Part shown: one piece after another, positions 36,718 through 46,596 of the stretch
Numbering within the stretch: position 1 is the stretch's first letter
How the letters are laid out: each line of letters begins with the position of its first letter
NCBI RefSeq assembly: GCF_000016525.1
Contig: NC_009515.1
Location: forward strand, 397,001 to 461,000
DNA from: Methanobrevibacter smithii ATCC 35061
GTDB taxonomy: Archaea > Methanobacteriota > Methanobacteria > Methanobacteriales > Methanobacteriaceae
Reading direction: 5' to 3'
Length of the DNA: 64,000 nucleotides
Position numbers and translations under genes: made by a program
The notes under the pieces: model-generated
Database searches by the model: none
The model's input: the letters and a program-made list of their open reading frames with translations, nothing else
What the model was told of the DNA's origin: nothing

Positions 36718-37059
36718 TTATTCTTCTTTTTCAACTACAACAGCAGTTCCATAAGCAAGAATCTCCTGCATAACATTAGAAATATCATTAGAATCAAAAC
36801 GTACTGCAACAATAGCATTTCCACCTAATTGTTTGGCATGTTCAATTAATCTTTCCAATGCTTCATCTCTTGAATCTTCCATCATGGAAACATATTCTTT
36901 AATTTCACCACCAACTAAAGAGCGTAAACCGGCAGATACCTGACCTCCTACACCTCTACTTCTAACAGTCAAACCATAGACAAAACCTTTTGTTTCAATA
37001 ATTTTAAAACCTGGTATTTCATTTGCAGTTGCTATTGGAAATTCATTTACAGATACCAT
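36718..37059 (-). CDS. YbjQ/UPF0145-family protein
   Basis: 113 residues: IIETKGFVYGLTVRSRGVGG, the helix RDEALERLIEHAKQLGGNAIVAVRF and the C-terminal EILAYGTAVVVEK are typical of the YbjQ family. It is the third protein with such a domain in this window. It precedes the TIM-barrel-like gene on the same strand. Relatives form pentamers; a metal- or ligand-binding role has been proposed but not settled. Confidence 0.85.
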   Translation of the reverse strand: MVSVNEFPIATANEIPGFKIIETKGFVYGLTVRSRGVGGQVSAGLRSLVGGEIKEYVSMMEDSRDEALERLIEHAKQLGGNAIVAVRFDSNDISNVMQEILAYGTAVVVEKEE

Positions 37060-37201
37060 AATAAAAACCTCATAAATATATGCAAAATAATTAAAATTTT
37101 AAATATTAAGAAATATAAAATTTTAATCAGTATTTATTTTATTAATTTATAAATTTAATAAATTTTTCTAATAAATAAAAACAAATAAAAATGGTGAAAT
37201 A

Positions 37202-38776
37202 ATGAAAGTACTTATTGCAGATGCAATTAATGAAAAAGGTATTGAAAATTTAAAGGAGGCTGCAGAAGTCGTTGTAGACACTACAATCACTCCTGAAGAA
37301 TTAGCAAATACAATTCATGAATATGAAGGTATTATCGTAAGAAGTAGAACAAAACTTACTAAAGAAGTTATTGACAAAGCAGACAATCTTAAAATAATCG
37401 CAAGAGCAGGTGTTGGAGTAGACAATATTGATTTAAATGCTGCTACCGAAAAAGGTATTATGGTAGTTAACTCTCCAGAATCAACCTCCATTACTGTAGC
37501 AGAACACACTATGGGATTATTACTCAGTCTTGCTCGTAAATCAGCAATTGCAGACAAATCTGTAAAAGAAGGTAAATGGGAAAAGAAAAAATTCATGGGT
37601 GTTGAACTCAGAAACAAAACCCTCGGTGTAATCGGAATGGGTAGAATCGGTTCACAGGTTGTAAACAGATGTAAAGCATTTGAAATGGATGCTGTAGCAT
37701 ACGACCCATACTTGCCTGAAGAAGTAGCTGCTCAAATGGGAGTGGAATTAACTGATTTGGAAACTGTCCTTAAAAAAGCTGATTTCATTACAATTCACGT
37801 ACCTCTTACTCCAGAAACAAAACATTTAATCTCTACAAAAGAGTTCGAAATAATGAAAGACACAGCATTTATTGCAAACTGTGCACGTGGTGGAATCATA
37901 GATGAAGATGCATTATATGAAGCATTGTCCAATGATAAAATTGGAGGAGCGGCTTTAGATGTATATGAAGAAGAACCTCCAGCTAAAGACTGCAAATTAT
38001 TCGAACTTGACAATATTGTATTAACTCCACATATTGCAGCTTCAACTAAAGAAGCACAAAGAGATGCTGCAATCATTGTAGCTGATGAAATTATCGATTT
38101 AATCAACGGAGGAACACCTCAAAATGTATTAAACCTCCCACGTATCGACAGAAACACCTATCAGGAAGTAACTCCTTACTTAGAATTATGTGAAAAATTA
38201 GGTAGTTTCATCTCACAAGCAGTAAACGGAAAAATTAAAGAAATTGAAGTTATTTACTCCGGAGAATTATCCAAAATCGACAATCTTGAAATGTTAACCA
38301 GAACTGTACTTCAGGGAGCAGTAAATCCATTTTTAAGCTCACCAGTTACTGCAGTAAATGCTTCCATTGTAGCTAAAAACAGAGGAATCATTGTAACTGA
38401 AGGCAAAACTGAAAATTCAAAAGGATATGATTCCTTAATTAAAGTAACTGCAAAAAGTGAAGATGATGAATTCTCTGCAGAAGGAACTACCTTACACGAC
38501 CCTAAAATCTTAAAAGTAAATGACTACTGGGTAGATGTAAAACCTGAAGGCCATATGTTCATAGCTAAATATGAAGATGTGCCTGGAAGCATCGGTAAAA
38601 TTGGCACCGCATTAGGTGAATACGGAATAAACATCGGAATTATGCAAGTGGGAAGAGATGAAAAAGGCGGAAGAGCTATTATGATCTTAACTCTTGATAA
38701 AGAAATTCCAAAAGAAGTAATAAAAGGAATCCAAGACTTAGACAATGTCTATGACGCTATTGGATTAGAATTATAA
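37202..38776 (+). CDS. serA: D-3-phosphoglycerate dehydrogenase
   Basis: 524 residues, the long form. Residues 1-310 are the NAD-dependent dehydrogenase with [15 protein letters not shown], the Rossmann motif [12 protein letters not shown] near 146, and catalytic HxxxE-Arg parts ([20 protein letters not shown] with the His). An allosteric substrate-binding domain (about 320-450) and a C-terminal ACT domain ([20 protein letters not shown]) follow. It makes 3-phosphohydroxypyruvate, the first step to serine, and the ACT domain usually gives serine feedback. Monocistronic, with its own terminator. Confidence 0.96.
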   Translation: MKVLIADAINEKGIENLKEAAEVVVDTTITPEELANTIHEYEGIIVRSRTKLTKEVIDKADNLKIIARAGVGVDNIDLNAATEKGIMVVNSPESTSITVAEHTMGLLLSLARKSAIADKSVKEGKWEKKKFMGVELRNKTLGVIGMGRIGSQVVNRCKAFEMDAVAYDPYLPEEVAAQMGVELTDLETVLKKADFITIHVPLTPETKHLISTKEFEIMKDTAFIANCARGGIIDEDALYEALSNDKIGGAALDVYEEEPPAKDCKLFELDNIVLTPHIAASTKEAQRDAAIIVADEIIDLINGGTPQNVLNLPRIDRNTYQEVTPYLELCEKLGSFISQAVNGKIKEIEVIYSGELSKIDNLEMLTRTVLQGAVNPFLSSPVTAVNASIVAKNRGIIVTEGKTENSKGYDSLIKVTAKSEDDEFSAEGTTLHDPKILKVNDYWVDVKPEGHMFIAKYEDVPGSIGKIGTALGEYGINIGIMQVGRDEKGGRAIMILTLDKEIPKEVIKGIQDLDNVYDAIGLEL

Positions 38777-38780
38777 TAAA

Positions 38781-38819
38781 AAACAATTATTTCACCATAT
38801 TGTTTTTTATTTTTTTATT
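38781..38819 (+). terminator. Terminator after serA
   Basis: AAACAAT (38781-38787) pairs with ATTGTTT (38799-38805) across an 11-base loop, and a T-rich tract follows. Confidence 0.65.
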
Positions 38820-38915
38820 CTTTAAATTATCACTTAAAAAACACCACAATGAAAAAATAAAGATATCTAAAAATTTTCAATTTATAAAATAAACTTCATC
38901 ATTTAAACTATAAAA

Positions 38916-39101
38916 TCAATTCTTAACTATCATATGAGTTAAATCCTTCCTGGAAAATCTCATCAACTTCTCAAGCTCATCAGGAATATTTTAAGAAACT
39001 CTTTTAGGAGAACTATAATTAAAATTAGAAAACTCACAATAAGAAAAATATTTATCATTACTGAAATCTAAATGCTTACCCCACTTTTCACAGCAGTTTA
39101 A
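38916..39101 (-). pseudogene. Decayed coding remnant with an in-frame stop
   Basis: On the minus strand one frame reads as protein from about 39101: CCEKWGKHLDFSNDKYFSYC and on to SPKRVS, then a TAA at 38991-38993, then NIPDELEKLMRFSRKDLTHM to a TGA at 38916. Both halves share the same frame, which suggests a former gene broken by one nonsense change and lacking its 5' end. The family is not recognised. It lies beside the damaged insertion element, in a 475-base stretch without intact genes. Confidence 0.4.
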
Positions 39102-39201
39102 TTATATATGATTTTGGAATTGCATTCATTTTAACTTCTTATTGTATAGCTTTACCTAATAATATTCCAATATAAGTAACCAGTTAGAATTTTAGAATGA
39201 T

Positions 39202-39228
39202 TATAGTTACTAACCAAACTTTTATTAT
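39202..39228 (+). repeat. Left terminal inverted repeat of the IS element
   Basis: Starts TATAGTTAC and contains CCAAACTTTT. The reverse complement of 40552-40578 matches it at 23 of 27 positions. Confidence 0.75.
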
Positions 39229-39251
39229 AGATGTGTGATAGATTATAAAAT

Positions 39252-40632
39252 ATGTCAGGAAAATCTAAAATTAATGTTTTTAACAAAATGACAAAAACTG
39301 CTTTGGATGAAGAAATAAGTACTTATGTGGCATATCATAGATACTATCAGCGGTTAATTGCAGTTAAAATAGTTAGTGAAGGAAATACAATTGCAGATGC
39401 GGCAAATATATTGGGAAAATCTTATCAAACAGTTCATAGATGGATAAAAACTTGTGAATCTGAAGGATTAGAAGGTTTAAAACCATCATTTGGTGGTGGA
39501 AGGCCATCAAAATTAACTTATGATCAATTGATTGAATTAGATAAAATCATTGAAAAAACACCAAATATGTCAATGAAAGATGTACATCTTCTTGTTAATG
39601 AAAAATTCAATGTAGATTATAGTTTAAAGCAAATAGGAAAAATTGTGAGAAAATTAGGATACAATTACAGCAAAGCATATCCTAAATTTTCAAAATCACC
39701 TGAAGATGCAGAAGAACAATTAAAAAAAACTTAGAAGAACATAATATATCATCTAACGATATTATAGTCTTGTTTGATGAAGCATCCTTTCAAAATGAAC
39801 CATATACTCAAAAATCATTATATAAAAGAGGAACAAAACACACTCAAACTGTAAATCCTTTACAAATTCAAAATCAATGCCACAGGATCATTATCAATAA
39901 ATGGAAAATCAACCACCACAATCACAAATTCTTCAACAGCACCAGAAATAGCAATAGCACTCCTAAAATTAAGATGTATTAATACAAAAAATAAAAATGC
40001 CGTAAAATTATTAAATAAAATAATTGAAGAAGTTAAATTAACTGATGAAGAAATAGATGAAATTTTAATGGAAAACAATGAAAATAACAAAGTTTTTCAC
40101 AGAAAAAATAATAAAAACAATTGAAAAATATAAAGACGATACAACCTCAACAATTGCCAGAATCATTGGAAAACACTGCAATCGAGAATCACACAATAAT
40201 GTAAAAAAAAGAAGAGAAATAAAAAGAAAAATAACCTTAAATCTATTAGAAAAAGAAGACCTGATAACAAAAATGCAAAACGAACAAAGAATATGTTTAA
40301 TCTTAGATAATTACAGCATTCATAAGTCTGCATTCATCAAAAAAATAGCACTACCTCCCAATATTACATTAATATACCTTCCACCGTACTCTCCACATCT
40401 AAATCCAATAGAACAAATATGGAGACAAATGAAACGAGAAATTAAACATCATTACCTAGAATCAAGAGAATTTTTACAAGAATTAACAATAAAAACCTAC
40501 AAAAAATCGATTTATAAAACAAAAGTTCATGACAAATGGCTCGAAACATTTATAACAAAAGTTTGGCAACTAACTATATTTAGTAAAATAATGGCAAATT
40601 CACATAGACATAACTTGAAAATGAAAAAATAA
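39252..40632 (+). pseudogene. IS630-family DDE transposase, frameshifted
   Basis: Segment 1 (39252-39734) is the paired helix-turn-helix DNA-binding domain (AANILGKSYQTVHRWIKTCE; GGGRPSKLT). An A8 tract (39722-39729) could allow a -1 shift into segment 2, which carries the first catalytic Asp (VLFDEASF, codon at 39776). A second shift near 39875 moves to segment 3 (NATGSLSINGKSTTT), and a third near 40080-40110 to segment 4, with the second Asp (LILDNYSIH, 40306) and the Glu (SPHLNPIEQIW, 40411). The first shift may be programmed; the later ones look like damage. Confidence 0.82.
40552..40578 (-). repeat. Right terminal inverted repeat of the IS element
   Basis: Read on the minus strand it starts TATAGTTAG and contains CCAAACTTTT. 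It overlaps the end of the transposase reading frame, which runs on into flanking DNA to 40632. Confidence 0.75.
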
Positions 40633-40901
40633 CTTCTACCAACATCATCAAAAAACAAAAAAAAACTAGCAAGAATTATTATTTAATATTAAAACAATCA
40701 TAACTGAATGTTTATTTAATTTTGTAAATAAATTTAGAAAAACACCACCTTATTTTCATGATGCTTTTATAACTTCGAAATAATACTTTTCAAAGATGAG
40801 TAATATGTGTTTAAATAGTATAAAAAAGAAATAAAAATAATGTATATTTCTTAATATAAATATACTATTAAAATTCAACTCTAAAGGAGATATTGAAAAA
40901 G
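40633..40901 (+). promoter_or_regulatory. Intergenic region with promoter of the adhesin gene
   Basis: AT-rich, no gene seen. TTAATATAAATATAC (about 40851-40865) is the nearest TATA-like box and AAAGGAGA (about 40883-40890) the ribosome binding site for the adhesin-like gene. Confidence 0.45.
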
Positions 40902-43900
40902 ATGTTTAAAGATAAGTTTCTTATTTTTATAATATTAATAATTGCACTACTATCAATTAGTGTAGCTAGTGCTGAAGATGTATCATCAAATGCTACTGAC
41001 ACACAAGAAAGTGTTATATTAACACATGATGATTTAAGTACAAAAACAACTACTTCCACATATGATGAAAACACATCTTTAGAGTATGATAATTCACAAA
41101 GTGAAAATATACTTGAAACATACAAAGAGGATGTAAATTTTTCTAATGAAAACACACTAGGTGACGTGGAATCTAGTGATGATACTGCTTTTTTTAATAA
41201 TGATTTAATTTCTTCAAACGAACCTACTACTCAAAATAATATAATACATAATGAAAAACTGGTTAGCAAATCATTCACTCAATTGAAAGAGGAAATAGAA
41301 TTAGCTAGTGATACTTTAACACTTGATTCCAATTATAAAATGACTGCAAATGAAGAAAATAGTTTTAAAAATGGAATTTCCATCTTTAAAAACATTAATA
41401 TTGATGGAAATGGATTTACTATTGATGCAAATAACTTAAAAATGATTTTCAAAATAGGTAACAGATTCAGTGTTAGTTTATCTATTACTATAAGTAATTG
41501 TAATCTTGTTAATTGTGCATTTTATAATTATGGTTCTGATTCTAGTTTAACTGTAAATAATTGTAATTTTATTAATAGTTTGGATTATGCAATTTATAAT
41601 GCTGGTTCTGATTCTAGTTTAAGTATAAGTAATTGTAATCTTGTTAACAGCAAAATTAGTAATTCTGATTCTAGTTTGACTGTAAATAATTGTAATTTTA
41701 TTAATGGTTCAATTGAAAGTTCTGATTCTAGTTTAATCGTACGTAATTGTAATTTTGTTAACAGCCGAATTTATAATGGAGGTTATGATTCTAGTTTAAT
41801 CGTACGTAATTGTAGTTTTATTAACAACACTGCATACAATGGAGGTTGTGCAATTTATAATTCTGGTTCTGGTTTGACTGTAAATAATTGTAGTTTTATT
41901 AACAACACCGCAACAAATGATTGGGGAAGTGCAATTTATAATTCTGGTTCTGGTTTGACTGTAAATAATTGTAGTTTTATTAACAACACCGCAAACAATG
42001 GAGCTGGTGCAATTTATAATACTGAATCTGGTTTGACTGTAAGTAATTGTAGTTTTATTAACAACACCGCAAACAATGGAGCTGGTGCAATTTATAATTC
42101 TGGTTCTGGTTTGACTGTAAGTAATTGTAGTTTTATTAACAACACTGCAAACAATGGAGGTGCAATTCATAGTTCTTGTTCTAATTCTACAATAGTGAAC
42201 TGCAATTTTATTAACAACATTGCAAACAATGGAGCTGGTGCAATTCATAGTTCTTGTTCTAATTCCACTATAAGTAGCTGCAATTTTATTAACAACACTG
42301 CAAATCATGCTGGTGCAATTTATAATGCGGGTTCTGATTCTACAATGATGAACTGTAATTTTATTAACAATATTGCAAACAATGGAGGTGCAATTCATAG
42401 TTCTTGTTCTAATTCTACAATAGTGAACTGTAATTTTATTAACAACACTGCAAACAATGGAGGTGCAATTCATAATTTTGGTTCTATTACTGTAAGTAAT
42501 TCTAAATTTAAAGATAATAATGCAAGTAAAGGTGTTGCTATTTATAATGATGTTTATTCTCAAATTAGTATAGGTACTATTAACTTAAATAACAATACGT
42601 ATTCTGGAATTAATAACGGTAAAACATATATTTACAATATAGGCACTATTCTCACACCCGTAACAATTACTGTTTTAGAAAACAAAACTGTCAATTGCAG
42701 ATATAACAATGAAATAACATTATTTGCCACTATTACTACTAGTTTTGATGGAGCTAGTGTTGCTGGCGGAACATTAAACTTCATTATAGGTAGAAGCACT
42801 ATATCAACTGTAGCAACAAGCAATGATAATGGAACTTATAATTATACTTACAAGGTACCTTTCAGAAATATTTCTGAAATCATTAGTGCATCTTACAATA
42901 ATGCCAGTAATGCATATGTTTATAGTGGTATTTTAGATTCTAGAAATGTTACTAGTGTGAATATAATAGTTAATAATGTTGTAATGATTTACAAGGATGG
43001 GTCACGCTTATATGCAACTTTACTGGATGCTAAAGGCAACCCCCTAATTAATACTGCACTTTCATTTACAATTAATGGTGCAACATACAATAAAACTACA
43101 GACTTAAAAGGTATTGCTTCAATAGCTCTTAACTTAGAACATGGAATATACAATGCAGTTATTTCTTATGCTGGAAACAAAATGTATAAACCATCTAGTG
43201 TAAACAGCACTGTAACTATTAAATCATCAATTACTGGTCAAAACATTGTTAAAATGTATCAAAACGATACAAGATTCTATGCTAAATTCATTGACAGTAC
43301 TGGAAAAGCACTAACTAACACCGAAGTTAAATTTAACATTCATGGTGTTTTCTACACCAAAAAAACTGATAAAGATGGTGTAGCTGATATGGGTATTATG
43401 TTAAGACCTGGAACTTACATTTTAACTGCTTACAACCCAGTAACTGGTGAAGAAAAAGGATTTAACATAACTATAAGGTCATTAATTGTGCAAAACGATT
43501 TAACCAAATACTACTCAAATGCTTCCAAATTCCAAGCAACTATCTACAACAAAGATGGATCTTTAGCAGTGGGTAAAAATATAACATTCAATATCAACGG
43601 TGTATTCTATACTAAAACAACTGATTCAAATGGTGTTGCAAGCTTAGGAATTGCTTTGAGACCCGAAAACTATACTATTACAACAATGTATGATGGATTA
43701 GACATTGGAAACAAAGTCAAGGTCATACCAACTTTAGTAACTAAAGATTTAAACATGAAACACTTAGACGGTAGCAACTTCACCGCTTTAACTTTAGACG
43801 GTCAAGGAAAACCATTGGCTAACCAAAATATATCATTTAATGTAAATGGTGTATTCTATCACAAAGTTACCAATAAAGATGGTATAGCAAGCTTAGGAAT

Positions 43901-43982
43901 CAGACTAATGAGTGGAGAATACATTATAACTTCTTATTGGAATAACTTCCAAACAGGTAACACAATAAAAATCAACCCTTAA
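40902..43982 (+). CDS. Adhesin-like surface protein with beta-helix and Ig-like repeats
   Basis: About 1,026 residues. The signal peptide is a basic start plus FLIFIILIIALLSISVASA with cleavage near AEDV. A Ser/Thr/Asn-rich region of about 100 residues follows, then a right-handed beta-helix (about 150-560) built from repeats like NCSFINNTANNGAGAIYN. The C-terminus holds four or five Ig-like modules (FNINGVFYTKTTDSNGVASL type). It ends without a recognised wall-binding repeat. Such proteins mediate attachment in gut methanogens. The ATG at 40902 is preferred over a TTG at 40893. Confidence 0.88.
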   Translation: MFKDKFLIFIILIIALLSISVASAEDVSSNATDTQESVILTHDDLSTKTTTSTYDENTSLEYDNSQSENILETYKEDVNFSNENTLGDVESSDDTAFFNNDLISSNEPTTQNNIIHNEKLVSKSFTQLKEEIELASDTLTLDSNYKMTANEENSFKNGISIFKNINIDGNGFTIDANNLKMIFKIGNRFSVSLSITISNCNLVNCAFYNYGSDSSLTVNNCNFINSLDYAIYNAGSDSSLSISNCNLVNSKISNSDSSLTVNNCNFINGSIESSDSSLIVRNCNFVNSRIYNGGYDSSLIVRNCSFINNTAYNGGCAIYNSGSGLTVNNCSFINNTATNDWGSAIYNSGSGLTVNNCSFINNTANNGAGAIYNTESGLTVSNCSFINNTANNGAGAIYNSGSGLTVSNCSFINNTANNGGAIHSSCSNSTIVNCNFINNIANNGAGAIHSSCSNSTISSCNFINNTANHAGAIYNAGSDSTMMNCNFINNIANNGGAIHSSCSNSTIVNCNFINNTANNGGAIHNFGSITVSNSKFKDNNASKGVAIYNDVYSQISIGTINLNNNTYSGINNGKTYIYNIGTILTPVTITVLENKTVNCRYNNEITLFATITTSFDGASVAGGTLNFIIGRSTISTVATSNDNGTYNYTYKVPFRNISEIISASYNNASNAYVYSGILDSRNVTSVNIIVNNVVMIYKDGSRLYATLLDAKGNPLINTALSFTINGATYNKTTDLKGIASIALNLEHGIYNAVISYAGNKMYKPSSVNSTVTIKSSITGQNIVKMYQNDTRFYAKFIDSTGKALTNTEVKFNIHGVFYTKKTDKDGVADMGIMLRPGTYILTAYNPVTGEEKGFNITIRSLIVQNDLTKYYSNASKFQATIYNKDGSLAVGKNITFNINGVFYTKTTDSNGVASLGIALRPENYTITTMYDGLDIGNKVKVIPTLVTKDLNMKHLDGSNFTALTLDGQGKPLANQNISFNVNGVFYHKVTNKDGIASLGIRLMSGEYIITSYWNNFQTGNTIKINP
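41520..42480 (+). repeat. Tandem DNA repeats encoding the beta-helix coils
   Basis: Units of about 72-84 bases recur, with shared runs such as AATTGTAGTTTTATTAACAA and CTGGTTCTGGTTTGACTGTA. Neighbouring copies are nearly identical in DNA, so unit number could change by recombination. Confidence 0.85.
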
Positions 43983-44014
43983 AGAGAATTCCTAATTCTC
44001 TTAACTTTTTTTAA
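43982..44014 (+). terminator. Terminator after the adhesin gene
   Basis: AAGAGAATT-CCT-AATTCTCTT (43982-44002) has perfect nine-base arms, overlaps the end of the stop codon and is followed by a T-run. Confidence 0.8.
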
Positions 44015-44305
44015 TAGAAAATACAAAAATCAGCACCCTAAAAGAAAAAATAAGTAACTCTCAAATTTTTCACAAAAATCAAGAGCTATATAAAATAAAA
44101 ATTAAAGATTATTTCTAAATATCTCCAGCATCCATGCGATGAAATGAAAATAATTCCAGATAATGAAAATTCAAGCCCCCCATAATAATAGTTAAAGGAA
44201 AAAAGATTATAAACTACCATTATTTGTTTTTTAATGAAAAATACACTTAAAATTCAACATTAACTACAGAATTAAGATTTTAAAAATAAATAAAAAATTA
44301 GAGAA
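44015..44305. other. Intergenic region, nothing recognised
   Basis: About 290 bases between the adhesin terminator and the 3' end of the JAMM gene. Short open stretches occur but none has a ribosome binding site or protein-like composition. Confidence 0.5.
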
Positions 44306-45016
44306 TTATTCATCTTTTGGAAGCTTATAAATACGTTTAATATTTCCGTTTTCATCTAATTCAATTTGAATATTATCTCCATCACAAAGAGGAGGCAATT
44401 CTATATTGGAAATTATTGTAGGATTACTGTTTTGAGTTTTCATCTCGTATTCCCTGTAATCCTGATCTATATCTTCGTCTTCCAAGTCAAAATCATCTTC
44501 ATCATCAAAAAATCCCGGTTTTAACTCTTCACCATCTTTTAAAACATCGTCTTCATCAAAAAATTCGCTAATGTCTCCGTCAATTTCATCAGCATATTCC
44601 CCTACAGTATAATCCATAGGTTCTCCATACTTGTCATATGCCATAAATGTTTCCAAGCTATAGGGCAAACAGACAATCATGTGAAATAAACCATTTTTAG
44701 AAAATGTTTTTAAATCTGCACCGGAAGGATGTGCACTTGGTCCCGGATGGGAATGAACTGATCCCCAGTATTTTAAAGTAGGCGGCAGCATCTCAGTATG
44801 GACAACAGCTCCAACATCACAGGTTTCACCAGGTAAAAAAATCAGACTAGTAATATAAAGTATTTTATCTTTGATTTTACCGTCAAAAAAAGCTAAAAAT
44901 TCATTAGGATACGCTTTTTTAGCATAATAAATTACAGATTCAAGGACTTCCCTATCAACTCTAACTTCCTTGAATTCATCACTATCTGTATTAAATAATT
45001 TTGAAATAAAACCCAT
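44306..45016 (-). CDS. JAMM/MPN-domain metalloprotease-like protein with acidic tail
   Basis: 236 residues. The JAMM motif is complete: Glu39 in YPNEFLAFF, then His88, His90, Ser98 and Asp101 in HSHPGPSAHPSGAD. These bind zinc in isopeptidases that remove ubiquitin-like proteins, and in some archaeal desampylases. Residues ~140-195 are strongly acidic (EDDFDLEDEDIDQDY), not part of the catalytic fold. GTGAT precedes the ATG. Thg1 lies ten bases upstream on the same strand. The substrate is unknown. Confidence 0.82.
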   Translation of the reverse strand: MGFISKLFNTDSDEFKEVRVDREVLESVIYYAKKAYPNEFLAFFDGKIKDKILYITSLIFLPGETCDVGAVVHTEMLPPTLKYWGSVHSHPGPSAHPSGADLKTFSKNGLFHMIVCLPYSLETFMAYDKYGEPMDYTVGEYADEIDGDISEFFDEDDVLKDGEELKPGFFDDEDDFDLEDEDIDQDYREYEMKTQNSNPTIISNIELPPLCDGDNIQIELDENGNIKRIYKLPKDE

Positions 45017-45026
45017 AATATCACAA

Positions 45027-45746
45027 TTAAATTATATTTATATCCTTAAAAAAGTTTTCGCTGAAAATTGGAATTTCAAAATCCTCAAATAAAAAGCTAC
45101 GGTAAGATACCTGATTTTTATTTTCCTTTTTATTGTAACCTACGATTTCTTTATTTTGTTTATAAATAGCTATTCCCCGTTTTTTCCAATTATCAACATT
45201 GTTTAAATTTATCCCTTCATTAAATAAGAGTTCATGGATATCTGAAGACTTCAATCCTTTTATTTTTTCATTAGCTGTTTTATCACTATATTTTGATTTT
45301 AAAATATGAATTCCATAAGCATTTATGCAGTTTCTCCAGGCCTCGTCCTGTCTCCATTTAAAATATTTAGGAATATCCTTATCATTTATCGGAATAATTC
45401 TGCTGTCAAATGCAACCGGCTTGGCAATTTCCTTATTTAAATTGTATGTAAATGAACTGGCTGCAAAACTGGCTACTACTGAATTTATTTTTTCAATTCT
45501 GCCATTAAATGGAATATTATCCAAAAGAATGCTTATTTCATCTGAAAATGTGTAAATAAATACTGGAGCAAACTCATTGAATAAATCTTTAGACACTTTA
45601 ACCATCAATCCTGCAAAATCTTCATCATAGGGTTTTTCAAGGTTTAAATTTTTAGCTAATGAATGGAAACTTCTCCCATCCAGTCTTAAGATAATTCTTG
45701 AGTTTACAGGAACTTTCAAATCCCCGTAAACTTCATATTCCTTCAT
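45027..45746 (-). CDS. thg1: tRNA-His guanylyltransferase
   Basis: 239 residues. RIILRLDGRSFHSLAKNL and FIYTFSDEISILLDN carry the metal-binding Asp residues of the reversed-polymerase fold. Thg1-type enzymes add G at the 5' end of tRNA-His or repair tRNA 5' ends by 3'-to-5' addition. It starts three bases after the nadX stop, so the genes form one unit. Confidence 0.93.
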   Translation of the reverse strand: MKEYEVYGDLKVPVNSRIILRLDGRSFHSLAKNLNLEKPYDEDFAGLMVKVSKDLFNEFAPVFIYTFSDEISILLDNIPFNGRIEKINSVVASFAASSFTYNLNKEIAKPVAFDSRIIPINDKDIPKYFKWRQDEAWRNCINAYGIHILKSKYSDKTANEKIKGLKSSDIHELLFNEGINLNNVDNWKKRGIAIYKQNKEIVGYNKKENKNQVSYRSFLFEDFEIPIFSENFFKDINII

Positions 45747-45749
45747 TGC

Positions 45750-46514
45750 CTACAATCCTACAGTAATGGATTCATTGAAACTTTTAAGCAATTTAATTGC
45801 GGAAAGTGCAGCCAGCATACTGGTTTTCGGATTTGCACTGCATGGGAAATTTTTAGTAGTTGTTTTAAACTCTCCAAAATCTCCTTTTGCAGTAATTTCA
45901 TGGACATTTCTGTCTACATTCGGATCTACAATAATTTTTACATTAATGTCCTGATTACAGGCCAAACTTATAGTTGCAGCTACGTTAATATTAAGTGGAA
46001 ACTCTTTTACTGCTTCTGATGCCTTACCTTCAAATAAAACTTCCTCTTCATCAATATCTTTACCTAAAGATTTAGGAGATTTACGAGTAACCAGGTTAAC
46101 TTCTTCCAAATTAAAATCAGCTACAGCTTTAATACCGTCCAGTCCTACAACTGCTCCTGAAGGAAGGTGTATTCTTGTACCTTTCTTTTTACAAATATCA
46201 TTTACTTTACTGTAGAATTCCTTATCCATAAACGCACCAATACTCATAATAATCATATCTATACCATGAGACAATACATTTGGAGCATGTTCTTTAACAG
46301 AATCCGGAGAAGCACATTCCAAAACCAAATCCACTTTGTCCAACATGTCATTTAAATCTAAAACAGCTACACCATTAGCAAAAGATGCCAAGTTTTCTGC
46401 TCTTTCAACATCATTATCATAAAAATATTCAATATCTATATTATTATCTTCCGGAACAATAGTACTAGCTATAATATTAGCAATAGCACCACAGCCTATA
46501 ATTCCCACTTTCAT
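45750..46514 (-). CDS. nadX: L-aspartate dehydrogenase
   Basis: 254 residues, usual for NadX. The Rossmann start is KVGIIGCGAIANIIA, and conserved family features are LPSGAVVGLDGIKAV and INVAATISLACNQDINVKII, with the catalytic His in VHEITAKGDFG. It oxidises aspartate to iminoaspartate, the precursor that quinolinate synthase uses for NAD synthesis. GTGATTTT precedes the ATG. It heads the nadX-thg1-JAMM unit. Confidence 0.92.
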   Translation of the reverse strand: MKVGIIGCGAIANIIASTIVPEDNNIDIEYFYDNDVERAENLASFANGVAVLDLNDMLDKVDLVLECASPDSVKEHAPNVLSHGIDMIIMSIGAFMDKEFYSKVNDICKKKGTRIHLPSGAVVGLDGIKAVADFNLEEVNLVTRKSPKSLGKDIDEEEVLFEGKASEAVKEFPLNINVAATISLACNQDINVKIIVDPNVDRNVHEITAKGDFGEFKTTTKNFPCSANPKTSMLAALSAIKLLKSFNESITVGL

Positions 46515-46596
46515 AAAATCACAACAAAAAAAATAATTTAATTAAAAATACAAGAATAAATAAAAAAAATAAATAAAAAAAGATGAAAAATTAACC

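Larger units (their letters stand above)
39202..40578 (+). mobile_element. Degenerate IS630/Tc1-type insertion sequence
   Basis: Bounded by 27-base imperfect terminal inverted repeats: left 39202-39228 and right 40552-40578, matching at 23 positions. Both ends start at TA, the dinucleotide target of this superfamily. The interior encodes a DDE transposase split across four frame segments, so the copy is probably inactive. Length is about 1.38 kb. Confidence 0.75.

Noticed and set aside
41520-42480. Repeat array resembling a CRISPR
   Set aside because: Units are in-frame coding sequence of a beta-helix, without constant repeats and unique spacers, and no cas gene is near.
41796-42563. A 255-residue minus-strand open frame inside the adhesin gene
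   Set aside because: It is the antisense of the repeat array; its Cys/Asn/Thr repeats follow from the coding repeats, and it has no ribosome binding site.
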